Shown here one piece after another: positions 43,914 to 54,203 of a stretch of DNA of 64,000 nt. Within the stretch, counting starts at the first letter, position 1; every line of letters begins with the position of its first letter. The notes below the pieces were generated by a model. That model saw only the letters and a list, made by a program, of their open reading frames with translations, made no database searches and was not told where the DNA came from. A program made the translations under genes and the position numbers. Source of the stretch: Roseomonas sp. (lineage in GTDB: Bacteria; Pseudomonadota; Alphaproteobacteria; Acetobacterales; Acetobacteraceae); NCBI GenBank assembly GCA_020249145.1, contig JADCGF010000020.1, forward strand, positions 1-64,000, read 5' to 3'.

Positions 43914-46784
43914 ATGGCCGGAGTGGATATTATCGCAACCGCGATGACGGGGGCGAATGCTGCCTATCTTGCTGATCTCTACGCCAGATGGACAGAAAAT
44001 CCCGGAAGCGTGGACCCAAGCTTTGCGGAGCTTTTCGCTTCCCTGAATGATGAAGCCCGAGCGGTGCTGACGGATGCCTCCGGCGCTTCCTGGGCACCAC
44101 GTATTCGCGGCGCTTTTGGGCCGGAACCTGAAAAGCCTGCCCCCGCCAAGGGCGCCAAGCCAGGCGCGGCGGACCCGGAAGCCACGCGCCGCGCGGTGCT
44201 GGATTCGATCCGCGCGCTGATGCTGATCCGCAGCTATCGTGTGCGCGGGCATTTGGAAGCACGGCTTGATCCGCTCGCCCTGCAAGTGCCGAAACCTCAC
44301 CCTGAGCTTGATCCCAAGACCTATGGCTTCACGGATGAGGATTGGGATCGGCAAATCTTCCTGGATTTCGTGTTGGGCAAGGAAACGGCCAGCCTGCGTG
44401 ATATCCTTGCCATCTGCCGCGCTTCCTATTGCGGTTCGATCGGCGTGGAATTCATGCATATTCAGGACCCGGATCAGAAATCCTGGATCCAGCGCCGCAT
44501 TGAAGGTGCGCCCTGGAATGGCGCTTTCGATACCGCGCAGAAGAATCAAATCCTGCAGCAATTGACGGAAGCGGAAGGCTTTGAAGCCTTCTGCGCGCGC
44601 AAATTCGTGGGCACCAAGCGCTTCGGCCTGGAAGGTGGCGAAACCACCATTTCCGCCGTGCAGGCAGCGATTGAAACCGCAGCCAAGCAGGGTGCCAAGG
44701 AAATCGCCATCGGCATGGCGCATCGTGGCCGGTTGAACATGCTGGTCAATGTCGTTAAGAAATCCTTCACGCAGGTGTTTTCGGAATTCAAAGGCAATTC
44801 CAGCAATCCGGATGATACCGGGGGCTCGGGCGATGTGAAGTATCACCTGGGGACCAGCACCGATATCGAAATTGTCGGCAATAAGGTTCACCTTTCGCTG
44901 CAACCCAATCCTTCGCATTTGGAAGCGGTGGACCCGGTGGTGGCGGGCAAGGTGCGTGCGCGGCAGGATATGTCGGGCGATATCAAAGGCCGGCGTTCCG
45001 TGATGGGCATTCTGCTGCATGGCGATGCGGCCTTTGCCGGGCAGGGCGTTGTTTATGAAACGCTGGCGATGAGCCAATTGGTTGGCTATCGCACCGGCGG
45101 CACATTGCATATCGTCACCAATAACCAGATCGGCTTCACCACCGTGCCGCTGCACGCCTATTCAGGCTTGTATTGCACCGATGTGGCGAAATCCGTGCAG
45201 GCGCCAATCCTGCATGTGAATGGTGACGATCCGGAAGCGGTGGTGTTCTGCGCGCGGCTCGCTGCCGAATTCCGCATGGTGTTCGGCGCGGATGTGGTGC
45301 TGGATATCGTCTGCTATCGCCGCCACGGCCATAATGAAAGTGATGAACCGGCCTTCACGCAGCCGCTCATGTACAACCGCATTCGCGAAATGCGCACCAC
45401 GCGCACGCTTTATGCGGAACGGCTGGCGCAGGAAGGCTCGGTGCCTTCTGAATCCTCCAAGGCGATGCTGGATGCCTTCAATGCGCGGCTTGAGGAAGCC
45501 TTTGAGGCTTCGCAATCCTTCCGCCCCAACAAGGCGGATTGGCTGGAAGGGCATTGGTCCGGCCTCAAGCCCGCTGGTTCCACGGATGAGGCGGAGCAGC
45601 TTGAAGCGACATCCGTCGCGCCGGAAATACTGAAGGAAGTTGGTGAAGCGCTTTGCCGTGTGCCGAAGGAATTCGGCGTCAATTCGAAAATCGCGCGGCA
45701 ATTGGAACAGAAGCGCCAGGCGATTGACACGGGCGAGGGGATTGATTGGGCAACAGGTGAGGCGCTTGCTTTCGGCTCCCTGCTGCTGGAAGGCCATCGC
45801 GTGCGTTTGTCAGGCGAAGATGTGCAGCGCGGCACCTTCAGCCATCGCCATGCGGTGCTGATTGATCAGGCAAGCCAGGCGGAATACACGCCGCTCAATA
45901 ACATCCGCACCGGACAGGCGAAGTTTGAAGCCTTCAATTCGCTGCTCGCTGAATTTGGTGTGCTTGGCTTCGATTACGGCTATTCGCTGGCGGACCCGAA
46001 GACGATGGTGCTTTGGGAAGGTCAGTTTGGTGACTTCGCCAATGGCGCGCAGGTGATCATCGATCAGTTCATCGCCTCGGGTGAGACAAAATGGCTCCGT
46101 ATGTCGGGCCTGGTGATGCTGTTGCCGCATGGCTATGAAGGGCAGGGGCCGGAACATTCTTCGGCGCGGCTTGAACGCTATTTGCAGCTTTGTGCGGAAC
46201 GCAATATGCGCGTCTGCAACTTCACCACGCCGGCCAATTACTTCCATGCGCTGCGCCGGCAAATGAAGGCGAATTACCGAAAGCCCTTGGTGGTGATGAC
46301 GCCGAAATCCCTGCTGCGCCATAAGCTTGCCATCAGCAGCCTGTCGGAATTCGGCCCCGGCAGCGGTTTCCGGCACGTGATTGATGAGGTGGATAAGATC
46401 GCGCCGCCCAAGAAAATCCGTCGCGTCGTGCTGTGCACCGGCAAGGTTTATTATGATCTGCTGCAGGAACGCCGCGACAAGGGCATCAAGGATGTCGCGA
46501 TTGTGCGGATGGAACAGCTTTATCCCTTCCCGCGCATCAGCCTGCCGCCGGTACTGGCGCAATATCCCAATGCGGATGTGGTCTGGTGCCAGGAAGAACC
46601 GGAGAATATGGGTGCCTGGAATTTCGTGGATCGCAAGATTGAAGGTGTGTTGAAGACGCTGAACATCAAGGCGAAGCGCCCAGATTACGTGGGCCGGGAG
46701 GAGGCAGCAAGCCCTGCCACCGGCCTTGCGAAAGTGCATCAACATCAACAGGAAGCATTGGTGCGCGCGGCCCTGGCGGGCTGA
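43914..46784 (+). CDS. sucA: 2-oxoglutarate dehydrogenase E1 component
   Basis: The 956-residue ThDP-dependent decarboxylase of the 2-oxoglutarate dehydrogenase complex. An N-terminal E2-binding stretch ([29 protein letters not shown]) is followed by the ThDP domain with [15 protein letters not shown] near 265 and [23 protein letters not shown] near 370. The C-terminal transketolase-like part has [25 protein letters not shown] place the start at the ATG at 43914 after GGGAGAAGG; the frame is open to 43779 but without family similarity. Confidence 0.96.
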   Translation: MAGVDIIATAMTGANAAYLADLYARWTENPGSVDPSFAELFASLNDEARAVLTDASGASWAPRIRGAFGPEPEKPAPAKGAKPGAADPEATRRAVLDSIRALMLIRSYRVRGHLEARLDPLALQVPKPHPELDPKTYGFTDEDWDRQIFLDFVLGKETASLRDILAICRASYCGSIGVEFMHIQDPDQKSWIQRRIEGAPWNGAFDTAQKNQILQQLTEAEGFEAFCARKFVGTKRFGLEGGETTISAVQAAIETAAKQGAKEIAIGMAHRGRLNMLVNVVKKSFTQVFSEFKGNSSNPDDTGGSGDVKYHLGTSTDIEIVGNKVHLSLQPNPSHLEAVDPVVAGKVRARQDMSGDIKGRRSVMGILLHGDAAFAGQGVVYETLAMSQLVGYRTGGTLHIVTNNQIGFTTVPLHAYSGLYCTDVAKSVQAPILHVNGDDPEAVVFCARLAAEFRMVFGADVVLDIVCYRRHGHNESDEPAFTQPLMYNRIREMRTTRTLYAERLAQEGSVPSESSKAMLDAFNARLEEAFEASQSFRPNKADWLEGHWSGLKPAGSTDEAEQLEATSVAPEILKEVGEALCRVPKEFGVNSKIARQLEQKRQAIDTGEGIDWATGEALAFGSLLLEGHRVRLSGEDVQRGTFSHRHAVLIDQASQAEYTPLNNIRTGQAKFEAFNSLLAEFGVLGFDYGYSLADPKTMVLWEGQFGDFANGAQVIIDQFIASGETKWLRMSGLVMLLPHGYEGQGPEHSSARLERYLQLCAERNMRVCNFTTPANYFHALRRQMKANYRKPLVVMTPKSLLRHKLAISSLSEFGPGSGFRHVIDEVDKIAPPKKIRRVVLCTGKVYYDLLQERRDKGIKDVAIVRMEQLYPFPRISLPPVLAQYPNADVVWCQEEPENMGAWNFVDRKIEGVLKTLNIKAKRPDYVGREEAASPATGLAKVHQHQQEALVRAALAG

Positions 46785-46813
46785 CGCGTATTGGTTTTGG
46801 AACGGATCGAGCA

Positions 46814-48016
46814 ATGACCAATATTGTCGTGCCCACTCTGGGCGAAAGCGTTTCTTCCGCCACGGTTGCGCGTTGGCTCAAGAAATCGGGCGATGCCGTG
46901 GCGGCGGATGAGCCCTTGGTGGAGCTTGAGACCGATAAGGTGACGGTGGAAGTGAATGCGCCGGTTGCTGGCGTTATTGCCGCCATTGCTGCTGATACCG
47001 GGGCGGAAGTACTCCCTGGTGCCGTGCTGGGCAGCATCCAGGCCGGCGCTGCCGCTGGGGCGAAGCCTGCCGCAGCGCCCGCGCCGTCCGCCAAGCCCGC
47101 CGCTGCACCTGTGCCTGCGCCGGCTGCCGCTTCGGGCCATGCGCCGATGCCGGCTGCTGCCAAGTTGATCGCCGAAACCGGTGCCAGCGCAGCCGCGATG
47201 GGTGCGGGCACGGGCAAGGATGGGCGCATCACCAAGGGTGATGTGCTGGCCTATCTGGCGCAGCCCGCCGCCGCGCCGGCGCCCGCCCCCGCCGCGCGTG
47301 CTTCCCGCCCGCCGGAAGCGGGTGAAGAACGCGTGAAAATGACGCGCTTGCGCACCACCATCGCGCGCCGCTTGAAGGAAGCGCAGAATACCGCGGCGAT
47401 GCTGACCACCTTCAATGAGGTGGATATGTCAGCCGCCATGGCGCTGCGGGCAGAATATCGGGATGCCTTTGAAAAGCGGCATGGCGTGAAGCTTGGCTTC
47501 ATGTCCTTCTTCGTGAAGGCGTGCATCGCGGCGCTGAAGGAATTCCCGGCGGTCAATGCCGAAATTGATGGCGATGAGATCGTCTATAAGAATTTCGTGC
47601 ATATGGGCATTGCGGTGGGCGGGCCTTCGGGCCTGGTGGTGCCGGTGCTGCGCAATGCCGATACGATGGGCTTTGCCGAAATTGAAAAGCGTATCGGCGA
47701 ATTCGGCAAGCGTGCGCGTGATGGTGCCTTGAAGCTGGAAGAATTGGCTGGTGGTTCATTCACCATCACCAATGGCGGGATTTATGGCTCGCTCATGTCC
47801 ACGCCGATCTTGAACCCGCCGCAATCGGGCATTCTTGGCATGCACAAGATCCAGGATCGCCCCATGGCGGTGGCTGGCAAGATCGAAATCCGCCCGATGA
47901 TGTATATCGCGCTGTCCTATGACCACCGCATTGTGGACGGGAAGGAAGCGGTGAGTTTCCTTGTACGCGTGAAGGAAAGCGTCGAGGACCCGCGTCGGTT
48001 GATGCTGGATATTTGA
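46814..48016 (+). CDS. sucB: 2-oxoglutarate dehydrogenase E2 component (succinyltransferase)
   Basis: A 400-residue dihydrolipoyl succinyltransferase. The lipoyl domain has the modified lysine K42 in [10 protein letters not shown]. An Ala/Pro-rich linker (about 75-115) leads to the peripheral-subunit-binding domain ([13 protein letters not shown] to KGDVLAYL, about 113-152), then the catalytic core ending in [15 protein letters not shown] with active-site H371 and D375. It is 29 bases after sucA and ends at a strong terminator. Confidence 0.96.
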   Translation: MTNIVVPTLGESVSSATVARWLKKSGDAVAADEPLVELETDKVTVEVNAPVAGVIAAIAADTGAEVLPGAVLGSIQAGAAAGAKPAAAPAPSAKPAAAPVPAPAAASGHAPMPAAAKLIAETGASAAAMGAGTGKDGRITKGDVLAYLAQPAAAPAPAPAARASRPPEAGEERVKMTRLRTTIARRLKEAQNTAAMLTTFNEVDMSAAMALRAEYRDAFEKRHGVKLGFMSFFVKACIAALKEFPAVNAEIDGDEIVYKNFVHMGIAVGGPSGLVVPVLRNADTMGFAEIEKRIGEFGKRARDGALKLEELAGGSFTITNGGIYGSLMSTPILNPPQSGILGMHKIQDRPMAVAGKIEIRPMMYIALSYDHRIVDGKEAVSFLVRVKESVEDPRRLMLDI

Positions 48017-48057
48017 AGATGGGATCCAAGGGGGGGTCGCCCCTTGGCGGGTGGGCG

Positions 48058-48087
48058 CGGGAGGGCAGAGCCCTCCCGTTTTTCTTT
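48058..48087 (+). terminator. Intrinsic terminator after sucB
   Basis: CGGGAGGGC, loop AGA, GCCCTCCCG form a perfect 9-bp stem (48058-48078) followed by TTTTTCTTT. Another hairpin, CCAAGGGG / CCCCTTGG (48026-48047), sits just before it. Together they end the suc transcript and shield the convergent Bug gene. Confidence 0.88.
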
Positions 48088-49055
48088 CAGTCTATGCTCA
48101 AATTCAACCGCGCCACCCATTCGCGTTCATATTCAACGCGCGCCTTCACGAAGGCGAGGTAATCCGCGGTATTCAGATATTCGCGCGGCATGTCCCAGCG
48201 TTTTACCACCGCCTGGGATGATTCATCCTCCCAGGCTTTTTTGAAGGCGTTGTGTAGGATTTCGACAATTTCTCCCGGCATGCCGCGCGGCCCCGCGACG
48301 CCATAGGGGCTCGTCACCACCATGTCATAGCCAAGCTCATTCAGTGTTGGCGCATTGGGGAAGCCACCCAGGCGATCACGCGTCCAGACACTCAGCAGGC
48401 GGAATTCGCCGGCCTCCACTTGGGGGCGCCAGGCTTGCGCATCGGCGACCATGGTGATCTGCCGGCCAAGCAAAGCGGTGACACCTTCCTGTGCGCCGCG
48501 ATAGGGCACATGGGTCATTTCCGCCTTTTCGCGGCGGAGCAAATCTTCCATCGCGATATGGTTGGTGGTGGCGATGCCGCTGGTGGAATAGGTCAATTCG
48601 CCGGGTTTGCGGCGCGCTTCGGCAAAAACATCTGACAGGCGCTGATACTGGCTATCGGTGCGCACCACCGTGCCGAAGGTGAAGCCAGAAAACTGCATGA
48701 TGTAGGTGAAGTCATTCACCGGGTCCCAGCTTGGCTGCCTGGTCAGGAAGGGATGGCGCAGCACGGAAAGGTGATGATGCGCCAGCGTATAGCCATCTGG
48801 CACACCTTGCGTGACCAGAAAGGTTGCGGCGCGTGTGCCCCGCGCGCCTGGCATATTTTCAGAAAGAATGGGTTGCCCAAGATCCTTCCGCAGCACTTCG
48901 AACATATTGCGCTGAAGCGCATCGAGCGATCCGCCCGGCAGCCAGGGGGTGATGAAGCGGATAGGCCGATTGGGAAAGCGGCCCTGCGCCAGGGCCGGTG
49001 CGGCCAAAAGGCTGGCGCCAAGCCCAAGCGCCGCGCGGCGATGAAGCTTCACCAT
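48087..49055 (-). CDS. Bug-family periplasmic binding protein, tandem copy 1
   Basis: A 322-residue Bug/TctC protein with a signal peptide ending PALAQG. Motifs are FPNRPIRFITPWLPGGSLDALQR and VPDGYTLAHHHLSVLRHP. It is clearly paralogous to the next gene upstream: both share the pattern HLSVLR-P, TYSTSGI-TTNH-AME, and ELGYDMVV-SPYGV. I choose the ATG at 49055, which has GAGGG six bases upstream; an ATG at 49073 overlapping the previous stop is possible. The ligand is unknown and no permease is adjacent. Confidence 0.87.
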   Translation of the reverse strand: MVKLHRRAALGLGASLLAAPALAQGRFPNRPIRFITPWLPGGSLDALQRNMFEVLRKDLGQPILSENMPGARGTRAATFLVTQGVPDGYTLAHHHLSVLRHPFLTRQPSWDPVNDFTYIMQFSGFTFGTVVRTDSQYQRLSDVFAEARRKPGELTYSTSGIATTNHIAMEDLLRREKAEMTHVPYRGAQEGVTALLGRQITMVADAQAWRPQVEAGEFRLLSVWTRDRLGGFPNAPTLNELGYDMVVTSPYGVAGPRGMPGEIVEILHNAFKKAWEDESSQAVVKRWDMPREYLNTADYLAFVKARVEYEREWVARLNLSID

Positions 49056-49065
49056 GGCGTTGCCC

Positions 49066-50052
49066 TCAGCCATCCAGCGTCAGACCAAGGCGGCGCACCA
49101 TGGTCTTTTCATATTCTACGCGCTCAACAATGAAGCGCCGATAGCTTTCCGTGTCCTGATAGACCAGCGGCATATCAAACCGCGAGCGGATCGTCGTGTT
49201 CTCGGGGCTGAACAGCGCGTCCTTCATGGCATCATGCAGCACGCGCACAATGCCCGGGTCCATGCCCTTGGGGCCGCTCACGCCATAGGGGGAGGCAACA
49301 ACCATGTCGTAGCCAAGTTCCTTCAGCGTCGGCACGGCGGGGAAGCGTGGGGCGCGTTCCGCGCTCCATACCGCAAGGGCGCGCATTTGGCCGGCTTCGA
49401 CATTCGGTGCCCAGGTGGAGCTATCGCAGATCATATCCACCTGGCCGGAAAGCACGGCGGTGACCCCTTCATTGGCGCCGCGGAAGGGCACATGGGTCAG
49501 GCTGATTTTCTCGATCTCCTGAATGGATTCCATGGCCAGATGGTTCGTTGTGCCAATCCCGCTGGTTGAATAGGTCAGCTTGCCCGGATTGGCGCGCGCA
49601 TAGGCGATCAGATCCTGCCAGGATTTCAGCGGACTATCGGCCTTGACGGCGGTGCCGAACAGCCAGCCCGTCATGCCAATGATATGGGTGAAATCACCAA
49701 TCGGGTCCCAGCCCGGCGTCCGCATCATCCAGGGCCGGCGCAGCACGGAAAGATGCATTTGCGTAAGCGTATAGCCATCCGGCCGCGCCTGCTGCGCAAC
49801 CGTGAGCGGCCCAAGCGTGCCGCCGGCGCCGGGGCGGTTCTGCACTACCATGGGCTGGCCGAGCGCCTTGCCGACCAGTTCCGAGATGGACCGCAACTGC
49901 GCATCCGCGGAACCGCCAGCGGGCCAGGGTACCACAAGCTGGATGGGGCGTTCTGGAAATCGCCCCTGCGCCAGGGCAAGGCCCGGTGCTGCCAAGGCAG
50001 CGCCAGCTACGCCCAGCAGGGCACGACGCGAAATATCGGTGTTTGTGGTCAT
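49066..50052 (-). CDS. Bug-family periplasmic binding protein, tandem copy 2
   Basis: A 328-residue Bug/TctC protein. The signal is twin-arginine-like (SRRALLGVAGAALAAPGLALAQG). Motifs are FPERPIQLVVPWPAGGSADAQLRS and RPDGYTLTQMHLSVLRRP. GGGAGGAAG lies just before the ATG at 50052. It stands 10 bases upstream of its paralogue at 48087. The pair sits antisense between sucB and lpdA, splitting the usual 2-oxoglutarate dehydrogenase cluster. Confidence 0.88.
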   Translation of the reverse strand: MTTNTDISRRALLGVAGAALAAPGLALAQGRFPERPIQLVVPWPAGGSADAQLRSISELVGKALGQPMVVQNRPGAGGTLGPLTVAQQARPDGYTLTQMHLSVLRRPWMMRTPGWDPIGDFTHIIGMTGWLFGTAVKADSPLKSWQDLIAYARANPGKLTYSTSGIGTTNHLAMESIQEIEKISLTHVPFRGANEGVTAVLSGQVDMICDSSTWAPNVEAGQMRALAVWSAERAPRFPAVPTLKELGYDMVVASPYGVSGPKGMDPGIVRVLHDAMKDALFSPENTTIRSRFDMPLVYQDTESYRRFIVERVEYEKTMVRRLGLTLDG

Positions 50053-50210
50053 GATGCTTCCTCCCGAGCGCGCGTTTATCGGCGCCACTTTCTGGCATCA
50101 GGATATGCAGAAAATCACGCTAAACCCAAGCCCTAATTCCATGGCTTGATCGCCCCGCCTGACCGGTCCAAACATGGTCCCAGAAAGACAAGGGTTGAGG
50201 ATGCCTGACC

Positions 50211-51602
50211 ATGAGTGATGCTTTTGACGTTATCCTGATTGGCGCCGGCCCCGGCGGCTATGTCTGCGCCATCCGCGCGGCGCAGCTTGGCATGAAGGTC
50301 GCCTGCGTGGAAAAGCGCGAAACACTGGGCGGCACTTGCCTCAATGTCGGCTGCATCCCTTCCAAGGCTTTGCTGCAATCCTCGGAATATTATGAGGAAG
50401 CGCAGCATAAGCTTGCCGATCATGGCGTGAGCGTGGGTGCGGTGAAACTTGATCTGGCGCGCATGCAGGCGCGCAAAGGTGAGGTGGTGGGCGCCAATGT
50501 GAAGGGCGTGGAATTCCTGTTCCGCAAGAACAAGGTCACTTGGCTGAAGGGCGAGGGCAGCATCAAGGCGCCCGGCATCGTCAGCGTCGTCGGCAAGGAT
50601 TACGCTGCCAAGCATATCGTGATCGCGAGCGGGAGTGAGAGCATTCCCCTGCCGGGTGTGGAAGTGGATGAAGCGCAGATCGTGACTTCTACCGGTGGGC
50701 TGGAACTGGCCGCTGTGCCGAAGCATTTGGTGGTGATTGGCGGTGGCTATATCGGGTTGGAATTGGGCAGCGTCTGGCGCCGCTTGGGCGCCGAAGTGAC
50801 GGTGGTGGAATTCCTGGATCGCCTGGTGCCCAGCATGGATCTGGAAGTGGGCAAGGCGTTTGAACGCATCCTGGCCAAGCAGGGCATCAAGACGAAGCTC
50901 AAGACCAAGGTGATGGGTGCCACCAAGTCAAAGAAGGGCGTCACGCTGAAGCTGGAACCCGCGGCTGGCGGTGCAGCGGAAGAACTCACCGCCGATGTCG
51001 TGCTGGTGGCGATTGGGCGCCGGCCTTATGTGGCCGGGCTTGGGCTGGATAAGCTGGGCGTTGCCTTGGATGAGCGTGGCCGCATCAAGGTGGACGGCCA
51101 TTACGCCACGAATGTGCCGGGCATATACGCGCTTGGCGATGTGATCACCGGGCCGATGCTGGCGCATAAGGCGGAAGAAGAAGGTGTGGCACTGGCCGAA
51201 ATGCTGGCTGGGCAGAAGCCGCATCTGAATTACGGCGCGATCCCGGGCGTTGTTTATACTTGGCCGGAAGTGGCTTCGGTGGGTGAGACGGAAGAACAGC
51301 TCAAGGCGCGCGGTGTGGCCTATAAGGTCGGGAAGTTCCCCTTCACCGCGAATGGCCGCGCGCGCGCCATGGGGGATATGGATGGGTTTGTGAAAATCCT
51401 CGCCGATAAGGCGACAGATAAAGTCCTTGGCGCGCATATCATCGGCCCGCATGCCGGCACGTTGATTGCCGAATTGGCGCTGGCGATGGAATTCGGCGCG
51501 AGTGCGGAGGATGTGGCACGCACCTGCCATGCGCATCCCTCATTGAATGAGGCGGTGAAGGAAGCCGCGCTAGCGGTGGATGGGCGGGCGCTGCATATCT
51601 AA
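50211..51602 (+). CDS. lpdA: Dihydrolipoamide dehydrogenase (E3)
   Basis: A 463-residue FAD/NAD-dependent disulfide oxidoreductase that reoxidises the lipoyl group of E2. The FAD motif is [17 protein letters not shown] (11-27), the redox cysteines are C43 and C48 in [15 protein letters not shown], the NAD motif is [15 protein letters not shown], and the catalytic dyad is H442 and E447 in [14 protein letters not shown]. Its position after sucAB (past the two Bug genes) points to service of the 2-oxoglutarate dehydrogenase complex. Confidence 0.96.
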   Translation: MSDAFDVILIGAGPGGYVCAIRAAQLGMKVACVEKRETLGGTCLNVGCIPSKALLQSSEYYEEAQHKLADHGVSVGAVKLDLARMQARKGEVVGANVKGVEFLFRKNKVTWLKGEGSIKAPGIVSVVGKDYAAKHIVIASGSESIPLPGVEVDEAQIVTSTGGLELAAVPKHLVVIGGGYIGLELGSVWRRLGAEVTVVEFLDRLVPSMDLEVGKAFERILAKQGIKTKLKTKVMGATKSKKGVTLKLEPAAGGAAEELTADVVLVAIGRRPYVAGLGLDKLGVALDERGRIKVDGHYATNVPGIYALGDVITGPMLAHKAEEEGVALAEMLAGQKPHLNYGAIPGVVYTWPEVASVGETEEQLKARGVAYKVGKFPFTANGRARAMGDMDGFVKILADKATDKVLGAHIIGPHAGTLIAELALAMEFGASAEDVARTCHAHPSLNEAVKEAALAVDGRALHI

Positions 51603-52246
51603 ATCGCCGCCGGTGCCTTGAAGCCGCCTTCCTTCGCCAAATCCGCCGCGCGCCACAAATACCAGGCGGCGGTGGTGCGATAGGGCGCCCAGGCCTCGCC
51701 GATTTCCGCGAGAACCCTTGGCTTTGGCTGTTCGGTCAGGCCCGCCGCAACCCGGTAGCCTTCCCGCACGCCGAAATCATCCACGGGCAGAATATCGGCG
51801 CGGCCAAGGGTGAAGATCAGCAGCATCTCCACCGTCCAGCGCCCCACGCCACGCAGCGCGACCAGCCTTTCGATCAGCGCGTCATCCGAAAGCCGACGTG
51901 CCGCCGCGCGATCAGGGATGACACCCAGCGCGGCTTTTTCCGCAATATCGCGAATGGCGAGCACCTTATTCGCCGATAGCCCCGCGCCGCGCATCGCCTC
52001 AGGTGTTAAGGCCAGCACGGCTTCCGGTGCGGGAAAGCCGGGCTCAGGGCAAAGTGCCATGAAGCGGCCAAGAATCGCTTCCGCCGCGCGGCCATGCACT
52101 TGTTGGTGCGCAATGGCGCGCACCAGCGCCTCATAAGGCTGGCGCTGCACCGGCTTCAGCGTAAACGGCCCCACCTGGCGGATGACGCGCTTCAGCACGG
52201 CATCACGCCGGAGGTGACGCAAAGCCTCCGGCGTGCCGAGGCTCAT
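51599..52246 (-). CDS. DNA-3-methyladenine glycosylase II (AlkA-like HhH-GPD)
   Basis: A 215-residue base-excision repair enzyme of the HhH-GPD superfamily that removes alkylated purines. The helix-hairpin-helix is [13 protein letters not shown] (131-143), and the catalytic aspartate is D157 in [12 protein letters not shown]. It lacks the N-terminal AlkA extension and the Ada-like regulator domain, so it matches the short bacterial 3-methyladenine glycosylases. Its ATG at 52246 overlaps the stop of the upstream TRAP permease gene (ATGA). It overlaps lpdA tail to tail by 4 bases. Confidence 0.9.
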   Translation of the reverse strand: MSLGTPEALRHLRRDAVLKRVIRQVGPFTLKPVQRQPYEALVRAIAHQQVHGRAAEAILGRFMALCPEPGFPAPEAVLALTPEAMRGAGLSANKVLAIRDIAEKAALGVIPDRAAARRLSDDALIERLVALRGVGRWTVEMLLIFTLGRADILPVDDFGVREGYRVAAGLTEQPKPRVLAEIGEAWAPYRTTAAWYLWRAADLAKEGGFKAPAAI

Positions 52247-53520
52247 CGGAAGACGAGCTTCGGCAAGGTGAGCGTGATCCAGGGCACGTAAGTGATGACC
52301 ATCAGCGCACCAAAGACCACGGCGATGAAAACCCACAAATAGCGCATCATCTGGTCAACGCCGCAGCGCGCGACTTGCGCGGCAGCGAATAGGTTCACGC
52401 CAAAGGGCGGCGTGATCATGCCAAGCGCCAGATTGACCACCATGATGGTGCCGAAATGCACCTGGTCAATGCCAAGCTTTTCCGCCGCTTCCGCCAAAAT
52501 GGGCGCCAGCACGATGATGGAAGCGGATGTTTCCACAAACATGCCGACCACAAACAGGAACAGGTTGACCACCAGCAGAAATAGGTTGGAACTATCGAAG
52601 CTTGTCGCGATCCACTCCGCCGCAATATCCGGCACGCCTTGTCGGTTCAGCAGCCAGGAAAACACCGCCGCGCAGGCGATGATGAACATGATCACGGCGC
52701 TGGAGATCACGGATTTCTTGAAAATGGGGAACAGGTCGCGCCAGGCGATTTCCTTATGCACGAAAAGCCCGATGATCAGCGCATAAACCACCGCGATGAC
52801 AGAAGCTTCGGTCGGCGTGGTAACCCCGCCATAAATTCCGCCCAGCACGACAAAGGGCATCAGCAAGGCGAAGCTCGCCTGACGGGTCGCCACCGAGAAG
52901 GAAAGCCGCCCCACACCATCCTGCTTGCCCCAGCCCGTAATCCGGCACCAGATCAGCACTGTCGCGATCAAGACACCGCCAATCAGAAAGCCCGGACCGA
53001 AACCGGCGATGAAAAGCTCAGGGATCGAGGTTTGCGTGGTCACGCCATACAGGATCATTGGAATGGATGGCGGGATGATCACGCCAAGTTCAGCCGCTGT
53101 TGCTTGCAAAGCCGCGGCGAAGGGCACGGGATAGCCCGCGCGCACCAAGGCTGGGATCATGATGGCGCCAATCGCGAAGGTAGTCGCAACACTGCTGCCG
53201 CTGATGGCGGCGAAGATCATACAGGTAATCACACAGGTCGCCGGCAGCCCGCCCTGAATGCCGCCGACAATAGAGCGCGCGAATTCCACCAAGCGGCGCG
53301 AAATACCGCCGACTTCCATGAGATTCCCTGCCAGGATGAAGAAGGGAATGGCCGCCAGCGGAAAGCGATCGAGCGAGACAAAAAGCTGTTGCGCCACCAC
53401 CACCAGCGGGAAATTCGTGAAGCCATGAATGCCGATAATGGCGGCAAGGCCAATCGCAATAGCTACGGGGATGCTGGCGGCAAAAAGCACCAGCATCACG
53501 GTCAACATGGTGCCGCTCAT
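52243..53520 (-). CDS. TRAP transporter large permease (DctM family)
   Basis: A 425-residue DctM subunit of standard length. N-terminal ASIPVAIAIGLAAIIGIHG, then LAAIPFFILAGNLMEVGGISRRLVEFA near 52-80, PPSIPMILYGVTTQTSIPELFIAG near 148-171, and C-terminal GMITPPFGVNLFAAAQVA near 370-388 are typical. It forms the ion-coupled channel with the DctQ gene at 53517, whose stop its start overlaps (ATGA). Confidence 0.93.
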   Translation of the reverse strand: MSGTMLTVMLVLFAASIPVAIAIGLAAIIGIHGFTNFPLVVVAQQLFVSLDRFPLAAIPFFILAGNLMEVGGISRRLVEFARSIVGGIQGGLPATCVITCMIFAAISGSSVATTFAIGAIMIPALVRAGYPVPFAAALQATAAELGVIIPPSIPMILYGVTTQTSIPELFIAGFGPGFLIGGVLIATVLIWCRITGWGKQDGVGRLSFSVATRQASFALLMPFVVLGGIYGGVTTPTEASVIAVVYALIIGLFVHKEIAWRDLFPIFKKSVISSAVIMFIIACAAVFSWLLNRQGVPDIAAEWIATSFDSSNLFLLVVNLFLFVVGMFVETSASIIVLAPILAEAAEKLGIDQVHFGTIMVVNLALGMITPPFGVNLFAAAQVARCGVDQMMRYLWVFIAVVFGALMVITYVPWITLTLPKLVFR

Positions 53521-54113
53521 ACCGCGGACTCCAATTCTTCATTGCGTCTGTCGAGGAAATGCGCAACCGCCCCTAGCATGGCGAAGATCGCGCCCAAAGG
53601 AATGGCGGCATAGCCCCAGGCCATGGAAACCTCCAACCCCGCCATTTCCTGGAACTTTACGCGTTCCGCCATGCTCCAGCCGAACCAGAACATGACGCCC
53701 AGCATGGAAAGAATGCTCGCAAGCGTCATGCCTTCCAGCGCGGCGCGTACGGCACCGCGGCTCAAGCGATGGGCAATGTCAATCGAAACCAGCGCGCCGG
53801 CACGAATGGCGACCGCAAGGCCGATGAACGCCATCCAGATCAGCGCGGTGCGGACAAGCGCTTCAGACCAGACAGAGGGCGTTTCGGTCGCGAACCGCGC
53901 CACGACCTGCCAAAGCCCGGCAAAGACCGCCACGGCCAAGGCAAGACAGGCAACGATGGCGGCGATGGTGGTGCCGATCCTGTCCAGCGTCAGCACGCCG
54001 GCGCGCAAACGTGCGCGGAGCCCATCGCCGGATTTCAGCCAGAAGGCAAAAACCAGCGTCAGCAGTGTCGCGGCACCTGTCACCTGCAAGGGCAGGGTAT
54101 TCATTGCATTCAT
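53517..54113 (-). CDS. TRAP transporter small permease (DctQ family)
   Basis: A 198-residue four-helix membrane protein. Landmarks are IAAIVACLALAVAVFAGLWQVVARF near 48-72, VWSEALVRTALIWMAFIGLAVAIRAGALVSIDIA near 80-115, and the C-terminal AMLGAVAHFLDRRNEELE. ATG codons at 54113 and 54104 are both possible starts. A stem-loop lies between this gene and the binding-protein gene upstream. Confidence 0.88.
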   Translation of the reverse strand: MNAMNTLPLQVTGAATLLTLVFAFWLKSGDGLRARLRAGVLTLDRIGTTIAAIVACLALAVAVFAGLWQVVARFATETPSVWSEALVRTALIWMAFIGLAVAIRAGALVSIDIAHRLSRGAVRAALEGMTLASILSMLGVMFWFGWSMAERVKFQEMAGLEVSMAWGYAAIPLGAIFAMLGAVAHFLDRRNEELESAV

Positions 54114-54159
54114 CGCGCTTTCCCGAGAGCAATGGCGCGCGACCCGCGCCGGTAAAGCT

Positions 54160-54188
54160 GCGCCTGATGGAATGAATCCATCAGGCGC
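54160..54188 (-). other. Intercistronic stem-loop after the TRAP binding-protein gene
   Basis: GCGCCTGATGG (54160-54170) and CCATCAGGCGC (54178-54188) form a perfect 11-bp stem with a 7-base loop, 15 bases after the DctP stop on the reverse strand. There is no T-tract. Its position matches the ABC-locus hairpin at 21089, which suggests mRNA stabilisation or partial termination to overproduce binding protein. Confidence 0.65.
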
Positions 54189-54203
54189 CGATAAGGATGC
54201 CGA

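Noticed and set aside
43809..45155. Reverse-strand open frame of 448 codons
   Set aside because: Antisense to sucA. His- and Arg-rich composition with no family motif.
47052..47145. Ala/Pro-rich repetitive stretch as a DNA repeat
   Set aside because: It encodes the flexible linker between the lipoyl and subunit-binding domains of the E2 protein, so it is protein low-complexity and not an independent repeat.
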